Assembly: GCA_025267735.1 (NCBI GenBank) | Contig: CM046294.1 | Span: 37,045,222-37,109,221, forward strand | Direction of reading: 5' to 3' | DNA: 64,000 bases | Source of the DNA: Mactra quadrangularis | Lineage: Eukaryota > Mollusca > Bivalvia > Venerida > Mactridae | In this document: positions 7,709-14,688 of the stretch, one piece after another | How the letters are laid out: each line of letters starts with the position of its first letter | Numbering within the stretch: the first letter of the stretch is position 1 | The notes under the pieces: generated by a model | The model's input: only the letters and a program-made list of their open reading frames with translations | Databases searched by the model: none | What the model was told of the DNA's origin: nothing | Program-made: the position numbers and the translations under genes

Positions 7709-8303
7709 TTTCCCACAAAGTGAAATTCCCTGCGGCAAAAGAATTGACTCTCGCTAAACCAGTGTATTCTATTTCAGAAGTGTCCAACTCGACATTTTCT
7801 CTGAACTGTCTCAAATCAGAAGAATCCTGTTTATATATGTGAGCTCGATCTCCAAGGATAAGAAATACGTGTTCAAACGTAACGTCGTATGGAAATAGCA
7901 TGAAACCATGTATACGCACCCCATACATTGTGTTCACATAGTAATACCAAACAAAAACACAACTTTGATGAAACCGTTGGGCTAAAAGTTCAGTTTCTTT
8001 CATTTCTGCATCCGTGAAACTAAAACCCCAAATACGTGATACCATATGATACACTTTTTGCTGCACCATGTTAAATTTTCTTAACACGGGTTGTCTTTGA
8101 TGAATCGTCAAATCGTCTCTTCCCAAAACATCCAACACCATAGATTCTAATCGAAAGTCCTTCTTTTGTAAACTATGCAAAGCATTGTGACTTGCCCAGG
8201 CTATCACCAATTCCGTTTTCCAGCGTTTTGCATTGGCCCATACCACATAACGATAAATTTTCTCTCTCAATTCAATCGGTAAGTATGGTATCAAGTCCAT
8301 CAT
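7698..8303 (-). CDS. Hypothetical 201-aa protein with F-box-like N-terminus
   Basis: The N-terminus MDLIPYLPIELREKIYRYVV (after an extra Met) fits the F-box pattern LP-x-EL-x3-I-x2-Y(L/V), with helix-forming WANAKRWKTELVIAW after it. The middle and C-terminal parts (for example FVWYYYVNTMYGVRIHGF) are not recognised. If the F-box is real, the protein could recruit SKP1-cullin ubiquitin ligase to a host or viral target; that is inference from a short motif. The start overlaps the polymerase stop by 4 nt (ATGA). The alternative is an unrelated Polinton-specific protein. Confidence 0.55.
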   Translation of the reverse strand: MMDLIPYLPIELREKIYRYVVWANAKRWKTELVIAWASHNALHSLQKKDFRLESMVLDVLGRDDLTIHQRQPVLRKFNMVQQKVYHMVSRIWGFSFTDAEMKETELLAQRFHQSCVFVWYYYVNTMYGVRIHGFMLFPYDVTFEHVFLILGDRAHIYKQDSSDLRQFRENVELDTSEIEYTGLARVNSFAAGNFTLWENAQ

Positions 8304-11300
8304 GTCAATGAAGTGTAACCAAAGGGTACCGTCATATAATTGTCAATGATGATACGTTTTGTATATACCGAACGAAATGTCTTGGTTTGTTTCTCACTGG
8401 TGACTTTACGATCCCGATGTCGTTTTATTCTAGATTCATACTCTACGACTGTAGAATACTGATCACGATTTTTTACACATTCTACCATGGAATTAAAATT
8501 GACTTTTTGTGAAGCATTGAAATCTAAAGTAATGCCTTTGACTTTGCAAGTCTGATGCACTTCTCCGTTTTCTATGTATTCATAACCATAATTCTTTGGA
8601 CCTAAAGCTACATATTTTACAATACGACCCTGAGGCACTTCATCGGTCCACATTCCTAAACGACTGGAGTGGATAGGAACATTGTACCCGTTGGGATCAT
8701 AAATAAACATGCAAGAGTCCGTGTCAAAATAAAGGACTCTTTTTCCTAAAGGTTCAAGCACTTTGTAAAGTTCTAATCTTGCATAGGCAGTAACATACGA
8801 GGCCACTACAGGATTGGATGAAGAGTGGGGTTCTACTTTATCGTTTTCATCTGTATAATTCACTAACATGAATTCATCATGATCAAAGGTTTCTGTATAT
8901 TTAACAGACTTTCTAGGATCAGACAAAATCTCATATAAACGATCTAATTTATGCACATACTCTGTTTTAGGTAGAATATTATTCTGGGCATTTTTACCCC
9001 ATAAACAATTGAGCATAGTTTTAGCAAATGCTCTTTTTCCAGGGTTTTTCTCTACATGCTCTAACACAATGCCTTCTGCTTTATAGTAGTCTTCTTTAAA
9101 CTGGTTTTGTTCTGCTTCTGTAGTCACACCACTTGGATAACCACTAGCTTCTTGTTTTATTTTCAAGTATTTGTCTATGTATCGACGGTACACATCTGAA
9201 CTCCACTCCTCCCAATGCCATACATGATACACATTCAATACACGATAACCCAACTCTATAGCTTTAGCCAGTTCAACATGAGTCCATGTGCCAAACAAAC
9301 TACGTTCCCTTATCGTATGAGTGCATGGCTTTCCCATTTGTACCTCTTCAGCACATGTGCGACATAATGTAAACACCATCTTTTTATTACAATGCATGGG
9401 AAGTACTGGCATCCATAAATCTTGAGGGGGTAAAACACAACATTTAATCAGTCCTTTGTAGAGATCTAGTTGAGTGAGATCAATCTGTTCTTGACTTAAT
9501 ATTGTAGGATGACCAATAGGGTAAGCTCTATACTTGTTCACAAAGGGATACAAGGAGCAAATGTCTACATATTTTATTTCTTGACCTTCTTCACATTCAT
9601 GAAACAATTTGACAGCATTGGTGCGACCTCCAAATAAAGCTTCACGAGGGATGATAGGATCTTGACCAAAATAAAATCGTTCTACTCTGGTTTTATAGAC
9701 CTTGTCTGCTTTACATTTTTTCTCAAATTCACATTCCCACATGACCACTAATGTGTAGCCTTGATCTTTCAATTCTTCGAGGCGACATTTTGTGTGGGCA
9801 TACAACAAACCCATGGTTTTCAAGGAATACGGATGGATCAGATCTCTATTGGGAAAACACTCGGGGCATCCATGATACCAACATCCCATAAATTCATACA
9901 CGGTATTCGTATCTTTACAAAATCCATCTACATAATATGGTCCAATCTTGACTTCACCATGATGGTTCAAGGCATGTTGAATATGAATACCTTCTGTCAA
10001 AGCCATCATTTGTAGCCAGCGCACGCCTTTCATAGAATATTTCGTTTTGTTGGGATATCCAGCATCAGAAATAACACCTAAACTCAGTTCTGGCATCGAG
10101 TTTTTTCTCCATGCTTTATTACAAACTTGTGCTAATGTTGTCGCTTCCAAGAATGGATCTATTTGATCACTCTCTAATAACTGTTTACGAAATTCTCCAC
10201 ACCCTCGTCGTAAAATGTCAACATCTGATCTACAATATTTCTCCATTTCCAATTGAAAGTCAAACACTTTGTCTTTTTGTTCATTGTACCAAGCCAGAAA
10301 TTGTTCACGTTGAGCTGGTTTCATACTATTAGGTCTGTAGTAATACAAAGATAAATAGGGTCCTACATAATCTTGAAACTCCAACTTGTTGGCATAGAAT
10401 GGAAACCATCCTTTAGCTAATTCATCCAATCCAAATGTTTTTGGAAATGCAGAGAGGGGCATGCTCAGAAAACTGAGAGAGTCAATCAAACGTACTCCAT
10501 GTATTTTCATCATAATAATTTTAGACCCATTCATGATTAACTCGGGTTTGGCACTTCCATGTGTAATAGCATGTCGTAGAATAAACTGTACATCATATCC
10601 ACCAGCATTATGAGCAATCACTGTTGATCCACGGTGGGTAGATTGAAATAGCCATGAAAAGAACTGTTTTAAAGTATCTTCTCCGCGAAACACCATTTCA
10701 CGAGGTCCTTCAACACCATCACATGTTGCGCAGGGTTCTTGAACAGACTGACACATACAATTCCCACACGCTCTTTGAGCTACACAGAAATTCGGGATAT
10801 GTTCACCCGAATCAAAGCGACATTCAAAATCAAAGAAGATAAAGGGTACTTTTGCTGGCTTCTTGTCTGGTGATTCATACGTAGGAATAAAGCACTCATG
10901 ATCTGGTCCAACGGTTGTTTTACAATAACGACACTTTTTCGTACCTGTACATTGATGATTGCGTTTCGTTTCAACAATAATCTGTCCACATGTTTTACAT
11001 TTACACACCGATTGACATATGGTCTTTTTTTGTTTTCCTTGAGTAGATTTATGCTTCTCATAACATTGTTCACTCTTGAACATTCGACGACACTCAAAAC
11101 AATAATGAGGTTTACCAAACTCACATGGGATGGGTGAATAACATACACAAATATGTATACATTTATGACCTTCACGATTACTATATCCTACATCACAATA
11201 TTCACAGAAATATTGTTTTGCTAGGAATCCCGTAATAGATACAATACAGTCATAATGATTATCATGATGATAAATGTGTATCACTCGACTCTTTTTAGTC

Positions 11301-12088
11301 ACTTCTGGAGGGGTGAATAATAAATCTTTTCCATGTTGTGTACGTATTTTAATGACATACTCTGGATACAAATGATCTTGTAGTTTCTTGTATTCTTCTA
11401 TACCACACGGTTGATGCATTCCAATACCAACTTGATCTAATAACGCTTTTGCTTCTAATGTTTGTAGATTTTTCTTGGATTGGCGAATAAGATTCCATCG
11501 TTTTTTCCATTCAGGTGTTGAAGTCTGGTTCGCTTTACATCGACCGACCACAATAGATCTGGCCAAGCACATCGAATCTGAACTGTTGTCAATACGTACA
11601 ATACTTCGTTTGGTTTGAATAAGATGACTGACATCTACGGATTTAAATGGTAGAGGCTTCCCAGAGCCGTGCGGCATCTCAATATGCGTAATTTCTAGCT
11701 GGGTTTCTCCATCATGAATTCTAAAGGCTTGATTACTCTGTGCCACTTTCTCGATTTCTTCTAATAAGGATTCTCCCATGACGCTGGATGCTTGATTAAA
11801 AGGTATATGAATACCAAAATCTAGCTCTGGATGTTGAATGGAGAATCGAACTTGATCGGTTGATTTCACTTGACATGTATCGTAGAGTTGTTCAATCATA
11901 TCGTTGAATAATCGACTGGTAAATTCATACGATTGATCATACTGGTGTAGTGTGACATCGTAGACTTGAGCTTTAGTTCTAAACTTTCTTGATTTTCTTT
12001 CCGACCTCCGTTGTATATTATAGAACTGACGTACATTGTCTGTTTTTAATCTCTTGGTAGGAGGTGGTTGCTCGTCTTCGTGAGACAT
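8300..12088 (-). CDS. Protein-primed family B DNA polymerase (pPolB)
   Basis: This 1,262-residue replicative polymerase carries an intact 3'-5' exonuclease: Exo I FFDFE at 418-422, Exo II HNAGGYD at 493-499, and Exo III YCRSDVD at 618-624. Polymerase motifs are A YVDICSLYP (D842), B KTMLNCLWGK starting at K1023, C FDTDS (D1122, D1124) and CKVKG at 1181-1185. Residues 295-399 are rich in Cys/His pairs (CEYC, CVC, CFEC, CKCKTC, CRYC), probably several zinc sites. Residues about 718-790 (VDGFCKDTNTVYEFMGCWYH, then GYTLVVMWECEFE) look like the endonuclease-fold insert common in Polinton polymerases. The N-terminus holds a basic KKRLK-type stretch (PTKRLKTD) that could be a nuclear signal. It probably replicates linear DNA from a terminal protein. 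Confidence 0.95.
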   Translation of the reverse strand: MSHEDEQPPPTKRLKTDNVRQFYNIQRRSERKSRKFRTKAQVYDVTLHQYDQSYEFTSRLFNDMIEQLYDTCQVKSTDQVRFSIQHPELDFGIHIPFNQASSVMGESLLEEIEKVAQSNQAFRIHDGETQLEITHIEMPHGSGKPLPFKSVDVSHLIQTKRSIVRIDNSSDSMCLARSIVVGRCKANQTSTPEWKKRWNLIRQSKKNLQTLEAKALLDQVGIGMHQPCGIEEYKKLQDHLYPEYVIKIRTQHGKDLLFTPPEVTKKSRVIHIYHHDNHYDCIVSITGFLAKQYFCEYCDVGYSNREGHKCIHICVCYSPIPCEFGKPHYCFECRRMFKSEQCYEKHKSTQGKQKKTICQSVCKCKTCGQIIVETKRNHQCTGTKKCRYCKTTVGPDHECFIPTYESPDKKPAKVPFIFFDFECRFDSGEHIPNFCVAQRACGNCMCQSVQEPCATCDGVEGPREMVFRGEDTLKQFFSWLFQSTHRGSTVIAHNAGGYDVQFILRHAITHGSAKPELIMNGSKIIMMKIHGVRLIDSLSFLSMPLSAFPKTFGLDELAKGWFPFYANKLEFQDYVGPYLSLYYYRPNSMKPAQREQFLAWYNEQKDKVFDFQLEMEKYCRSDVDILRRGCGEFRKQLLESDQIDPFLEATTLAQVCNKAWRKNSMPELSLGVISDAGYPNKTKYSMKGVRWLQMMALTEGIHIQHALNHHGEVKIGPYYVDGFCKDTNTVYEFMGCWYHGCPECFPNRDLIHPYSLKTMGLLYAHTKCRLEELKDQGYTLVVMWECEFEKKCKADKVYKTRVERFYFGQDPIIPREALFGGRTNAVKLFHECEEGQEIKYVDICSLYPFVNKYRAYPIGHPTILSQEQIDLTQLDLYKGLIKCCVLPPQDLWMPVLPMHCNKKMVFTLCRTCAEEVQMGKPCTHTIRERSLFGTWTHVELAKAIELGYRVLNVYHVWHWEEWSSDVYRRYIDKYLKIKQEASGYPSGVTTEAEQNQFKEDYYKAEGIVLEHVEKNPGKRAFAKTMLNCLWGKNAQNNILPKTEYVHKLDRLYEILSDPRKSVKYTETFDHDEFMLVNYTDENDKVEPHSSSNPVVASYVTAYARLELYKVLEPLGKRVLYFDTDSCMFIYDPNGYNVPIHSSRLGMWTDEVPQGRIVKYVALGPKNYGYEYIENGEVHQTCKVKGITLDFNASQKVNFNSMVECVKNRDQYSTVVEYESRIKRHRDRKVTSEKQTKTFRSVYTKRIIIDNYMTVPFGYTSLT

Positions 12089-12214
12089 GGTTATGATGAC
12101 TGAATGTAGAAACAGCGGTCGTTTTTATACCCAACGGTGAGCGGTTGTGTATAAAAGAGGGAGATGTTCAGATCTCAGATCATTTCGAAACACGTCTTCG
12201 AACTGTGAACAATT
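12089..12214. promoter_or_regulatory. Divergent promoter between pPolB and zinc-knuckle gene
   Basis: Two TATA boxes face opposite ways. On the plus strand, TATAAAAG begins at 12150 and a TCATTTC initiator has its A at 12182, a distance of 32. On the minus strand, TATAAAAA begins at 12129 and a TCATCAT initiator has its A at 12097, again 32, leaving about 9 nt before the polymerase ATG. The TATA boxes are only 20 bp apart, so factor binding to the two may compete. Initiator positions are predictions. Confidence 0.75.
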
Positions 12215-12580
12215 ATGGCTCAGAGTACATTGATCTACGAGTTAAAGAAAAAACTTGCTGAAGTACATGCCATTGTTGTTAAGTTGGATACTGAGGATTT
12301 AAGTCATATTGAATGTTATCGTTGTCATGAAAAAGGACATTATGCGAATAGTTGTTTGAATCAACCAAGGTACACAGAGGGATGTTATTACTGTCATGAC
12401 AAAACACATTATATAAACAAATGTCCATTGAAAACAAAAGAAGAAGATGTGAATGAGAATAAGTTGGTGATCGACATGCCGGAGGTAAACAAGATAGACA
12501 TGCCGGTGGAAAACAACACTGAAATACCGGAGGAAAAAAAGAAAGAAAAGAAACGTAAACGGGCAAAGAACATGGACTAA
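12215..12580 (+). CDS. Two-zinc-knuckle (CCHC) protein
   Basis: This 121-residue protein has two perfect CX2CX4HX4C knuckles: C34-C37-H42-C47 (CYRCHEKGHYANSC) and C57-C60-H65-C70 (CYYCHDKTHYINKC). The N-terminus is a short helix (YELKKKLAEVHAIVVKL). The C-terminus has two near-repeats around IDMPEV/IDMPVE and ends in a Lys/Arg block (KKKEKKRKRAKN), likely a nuclear signal. CCHC knuckles bind single-stranded RNA or DNA, as in retroviral nucleocapsids and CNBP. A role as single-strand binding protein for the adjacent polymerase, or in RNA handling, is inference. It is expressed from the divergent promoter and ends at an AATAAA signal rather than a histone-type hairpin. Confidence 0.85.
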   Translation: MAQSTLIYELKKKLAEVHAIVVKLDTEDLSHIECYRCHEKGHYANSCLNQPRYTEGCYYCHDKTHYINKCPLKTKEEDVNENKLVIDMPEVNKIDMPVENNTEIPEEKKKEKKRKRAKNMD

Positions 12581-12608
12581 ATGTGACTTATGTGAACATA
12601 GTGACTGA

Positions 12609-12647
12609 ACGTAGTGAGTGTACGCAGTGACAGAACACAGTGAGTGA
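12609..12647 (+). repeat. Three 13-bp tandem repeats in 3' UTR
   Basis: Three units, acgtagtgagtgt, acgcagtgacaga and acacagtgagtga, follow each other directly after the zinc-knuckle gene's stop codon. Their function is unknown; they could be protein-binding sites on the mRNA. Confidence 0.8.
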
Positions 12648-12668
12648 AATGATTTGTAACATTTAAAA

Positions 12669-12674
12669 AATAAA
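12669..12674 (+). terminator. AATAAA polyadenylation signal of zinc-knuckle gene
   Basis: AATAAA lies 89 bp after the stop codon. It is 20 bp from the HDE-like element of the convergent gene, so the two transcription units nearly meet tail to tail. Confidence 0.6.
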
Positions 12675-12693
12675 TATATTGACATAAATGTTG

Positions 12694-12737
12694 TTTGTTA
12701 TTCTTCGTAAGTAAATGGTGTGGTCCTGAAAAGGACC
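12694..12737 (-). terminator. Histone-type 3' stem-loop plus HDE-like element
   Basis: On the minus strand, GGTCCT-TTTC-AGGACC (12737-12722) is a 6-bp stem with a UUUC tetraloop, flanked 5' by CCAAC and 3' by ACAC. Fifteen nt further is the purine-rich CGAAGAATAACAAA (12707-12694). This is the layout of replication-dependent histone mRNA ends, which are recognised by SLBP and U7 snRNP. The stem begins 14 nt after the stop of the LYPDL gene. Confidence 0.85.
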
Positions 12738-12751
12738 GTTGGTTTTAGTTA

Positions 12752-13063
12752 TTAAATCTTAGCGGCAGTAATGAAGGCCTTCCATCTTAGGACAGGGTCC
12801 TTCGACTGACATTCTGCTAAGTAGATGTAGTACCAGTAGTTTTTGTACAGCTCATCATCATAATACTCTGACAAATCAGGGTACAAATTACCCATTTTGA
12901 TGTTGGTTGAATCATCATAATACTCTGACAAATCTGGATACAAATTACCCATCTTGATGTTGGATTTATCAGACTGAAACTCTGACAAATCTGGGTACAA
13001 ATTACCCATTTTGATGTAAGAGGGTGTATCATCACACAGAGAAGGTTTTAAGCAGTTGCCCAT
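12752..13063 (-). CDS. Myristoylation-signal protein with three LYPDL repeats
   Basis: A 103-residue protein. MGNCLKPSLC at the N-terminus is a good N-myristoylation signal (Gly2) with nearby Cys4 and Cys10 as possible palmitoylation sites, so it is predicted to sit on the inner face of membranes. Three 19-residue repeats follow, each IKMGNLYPDLSE plus a polar/acidic tail; LYPDL is at 22-26, 41-45 and 60-64. LYPxL is the ALIX V-domain-binding late-domain motif of retroviral Gag proteins, including EIAV p9. The C-terminus is aromatic (YKNYWYYIYL) then amphipathic. The protein probably recruits ALIX/ESCRT to membranes for egress or trafficking; this is inference from motifs. It ends in a histone-type hairpin. 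Confidence 0.85.
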   Translation of the reverse strand: MGNCLKPSLCDDTPSYIKMGNLYPDLSEFQSDKSNIKMGNLYPDLSEYYDDSTNIKMGNLYPDLSEYYDDELYKNYWYYIYLAECQSKDPVLRWKAFITAAKI

Positions 13064-13274
13064 CTTGAATGCTCAAGCACAAATGAACTGGGACACCACA
13101 CAATACAAGAGAAAAAAAACTAAGAACCAATCAAAACACACATATGAAGAACCAATCAAAACTCGTACTTTAAGAACCAATCACAGACTTTCAGGATGTA
13201 GGTCAATCCTATTCCTGTAGGTCAATCCACAGTATATAAGTCGTTGGAATCGCTGCACACATTCATATCTCAAC
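13064..13274. promoter_or_regulatory. Shared divergent promoter with three phased CCAAT boxes
   Basis: CCAAT occurs at 13127-13131, 13152-13156 and 13177-13181, each inside AAGAACCAATC and exactly 25 bp apart. Two copies of TGTAGGTCAATCC follow at 13197-13209 and 13216-13228. For the rightward gene, TATATAAG begins at 13233 and the initiator TCATATC has its A at 13265, 32 bp on. For the leftward gene a TCATTT initiator-like site is at 13086-13081, but no good TATA box is seen. CCAAT boxes in this number suggest NF-Y binding. Confidence 0.75.
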
Positions 13275-13550
13275 ATGTCTCAGAAAATTACTTTCGCCGA
13301 GATTAGGAAAAGATTGCCACCTCCAGAAGTGGAAGACTGGGGTGATAATGTGAAATTACCACCTCCGCCTCCAGAGGACTGGGATAAGGAGTTAATAGAT
13401 CTGCCACCTCCTCATGTTAAGTCCACTGAAAATTGGGATGAGGAGCTTATCAAATATAAGGCTCCAACATTCTCCCTGACAACAGGGGTATGTAAGCCTA
13501 AGTGGCGTAAATGGTGCGTGGTGTGTATGGGGAAGTGCGGTTGTCGCTGA
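13275..13550 (+). CDS. PPP/W-repeat protein with Cys-rich basic tail
   Basis: A 91-residue protein. Three imperfect repeats combine a proline run and an acidic Trp motif: LPPP at 14-17 with EDWG, LPPPPP at 28-33 with EDWDKEL, and LPPP at 43-46 with ENWDEEL. LPPPP is close to ligands of EVH1, SH3 or WW domains. The C-terminus has Lys/Trp and five Cys (CKPKWRKW, then CVVCMGKCGC), which may bind zinc or be palmitoylated. No catalytic domain is seen; the protein looks like a multivalent linear-motif adaptor. It diverges from the LYPDL gene and carries the same type of histone-like 3' end, which suggests coordinated expression. Confidence 0.75.
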   Translation: MSQKITFAEIRKRLPPPEVEDWGDNVKLPPPPPEDWDKELIDLPPPHVKSTENWDEELIKYKAPTFSLTTGVCKPKWRKWCVVCMGKCGCR

Positions 13551-13568
13551 ATGCAACCGAAAAACAAC

Positions 13569-13608
13569 GGCCCTTCTCAGGGCCAACCATTTCATTTCGA
13601 AAGAATCT
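13569..13608 (+). terminator. Histone-type 3' stem-loop plus HDE-like element
   Basis: GGCCCT-TCTC-AGGGCC (13569-13584) lies 18 nt after the stop codon, flanked by CAAC and AACCA. The purine-rich element GAAAGAATCT is at 13599-13608. The second loop base is C instead of the usual U; otherwise it fits the histone stem-loop consensus. Confidence 0.8.
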
Positions 13609-14040
13609 ATTTTCAACATGTCACAATTGATCACTCAGTACATTTTCGACTTAATCCGTGTTTTAGATCTAACCCCTATTTTGTTAAAAAAAAATCTAGT
13701 ATGATATATGTATAACAATTATTTTAATTTGTAGGCATCTATGACGTTATTATTATTATTTATGCACGTATTCCTGCCTATATTATAATCAATAAATGCG
13801 TTTTTAATTGAAGTATGGAAAGAAACACAGGTTGAAAATCGCCTAAAATCGTTCATTGAATAAAATATAAAAATAATACCGCTCCGAAACTAATATGCTA
13901 TTAATCTATGTTACTGATAGAATAAGGATCAATCATTCAAAAAAGTCTCACTTAAACCGTTTTAAAATAACAGCCATTTTAAATTATAAAAGAAACACAA
14001 CTGAGCGTAAATTCATAAATATTAAACATGCCATATGCAT
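13609..14040. other. AT-rich stretch without genes
   Basis: No credible ORF in either strand. The first part (to about 13,700) resembles the sequence after the third hairpin: both have a CAAYATGTCA segment soon after the HDE-like element and then an AAAATCTAGT segment. This suggests duplication of a 3' end module. Confidence 0.5.
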
Positions 14041-14131
14041 GACGTGACGTCATCAGACTTAAAATTCTTGGAAGTGCGCTATTTATAGCACCGCGCTTCG
14101 AGAACGTTCATTTCTTGTCTAACCAGCGACG
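14041..14131 (+). promoter_or_regulatory. Promoter of Gln-rich gene: CRE, TATA, initiator
   Basis: A palindromic TGACGTCA (CRE/ATF-type) is at 14045-14052. TATTTATA begins at 14080, and a TCATTTC initiator has its A at 14110, 30 bp downstream. The ATG follows at 14132. Confidence 0.7.
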
Positions 14132-14593
14132 ATGTCGGATCAAGATTTATTAAGAGAAGTTATGCAGACTGCAGAGTTGATGGAATATTCTACCATGTAC
14201 CAGCCTGTCTATCAACAACCTCAACAACAAATGATGCAACCACAATCAACTCAACAACAAATAATTCAACCAACTCAACAAACAATGATTCAACCAACAA
14301 CTCAACAACAATCAGGTGGGTGCAGTTTAAGTCAAGATCGTCAAATTTCGCTTGCCATTTTGAAAGAACTGAGAGAAATTAAAACGCTGCTGTACCCGCT
14401 GAAAGATGTACGTGAAATGATCGAAAAGAGACAAAGCTGCGCTGTACAATTCATACCTCAAGAATTGAAAATACCTGTACGCTTTTCAACGGAGAGCCGT
14501 CATGAACAACATGGACAAGGCAAGCACAGTAAGAAAATGCCTGAGGAACCTGCGCTGAAGAAAAAGAAAGATGATGCGAAACGAAAACATTAA
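14132..14593 (+). CDS. Gln-rich protein with basic C-terminal tail
   Basis: A 153-residue protein. After an acidic start (MSDQDLLREVMQTAELMEY), residues about 24-61 are Gln-rich with repeated QQ-x-IQPT units. Residues 70-100 form a predicted coiled-coil-like helix (ISLAILKELREIKTLLYPLK then VREMIEKRQ). The C-terminus ends in lysine clusters (ALKKKKDDAKRKH), a likely nuclear signal. Gln-rich plus helix plus nuclear signal is compatible with a transcription or DNA-associated factor; no family is recognised. It has its own CRE/TATA promoter and a histone-type 3' end. Confidence 0.75.
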   Translation: MSDQDLLREVMQTAELMEYSTMYQPVYQQPQQQMMQPQSTQQQIIQPTQQTMIQPTTQQQSGGCSLSQDRQISLAILKELREIKTLLYPLKDVREMIEKRQSCAVQFIPQELKIPVRFSTESRHEQHGQGKHSKKMPEEPALKKKKDDAKRKH

Positions 14594-14617
14594 AGCAGAC
14601 GGATTTATACAACCAAC

Positions 14618-14656
14618 GGCCCTTTTCAGGGCCACCCATCTATGCCGGAAGAATGA
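14618..14656 (+). terminator. Histone-type 3' stem-loop plus HDE-like element
   Basis: GGCCCT-TTTC-AGGGCC (14618-14633), preceded by ACCAAC and followed by ACCCA, fits the animal histone mRNA stem-loop consensus in stem, loop and both flanks. The element CGGAAGAATGA at 14646-14656 is 14 nt after the stem. The stem begins 25 nt after the stop codon. Confidence 0.9.
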
Positions 14657-14688
14657 ATTCTCAATATGTCAAAATAAAATCTAGTCTT

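Noticed and set aside
12279..12685. 95-aa and 128-aa minus-strand ORFs opposite the zinc-knuckle gene
   Set aside because: They are antisense shadows of a gene with clear zinc knuckles, and their Ser/Cys/Phe-rich composition has no domain.
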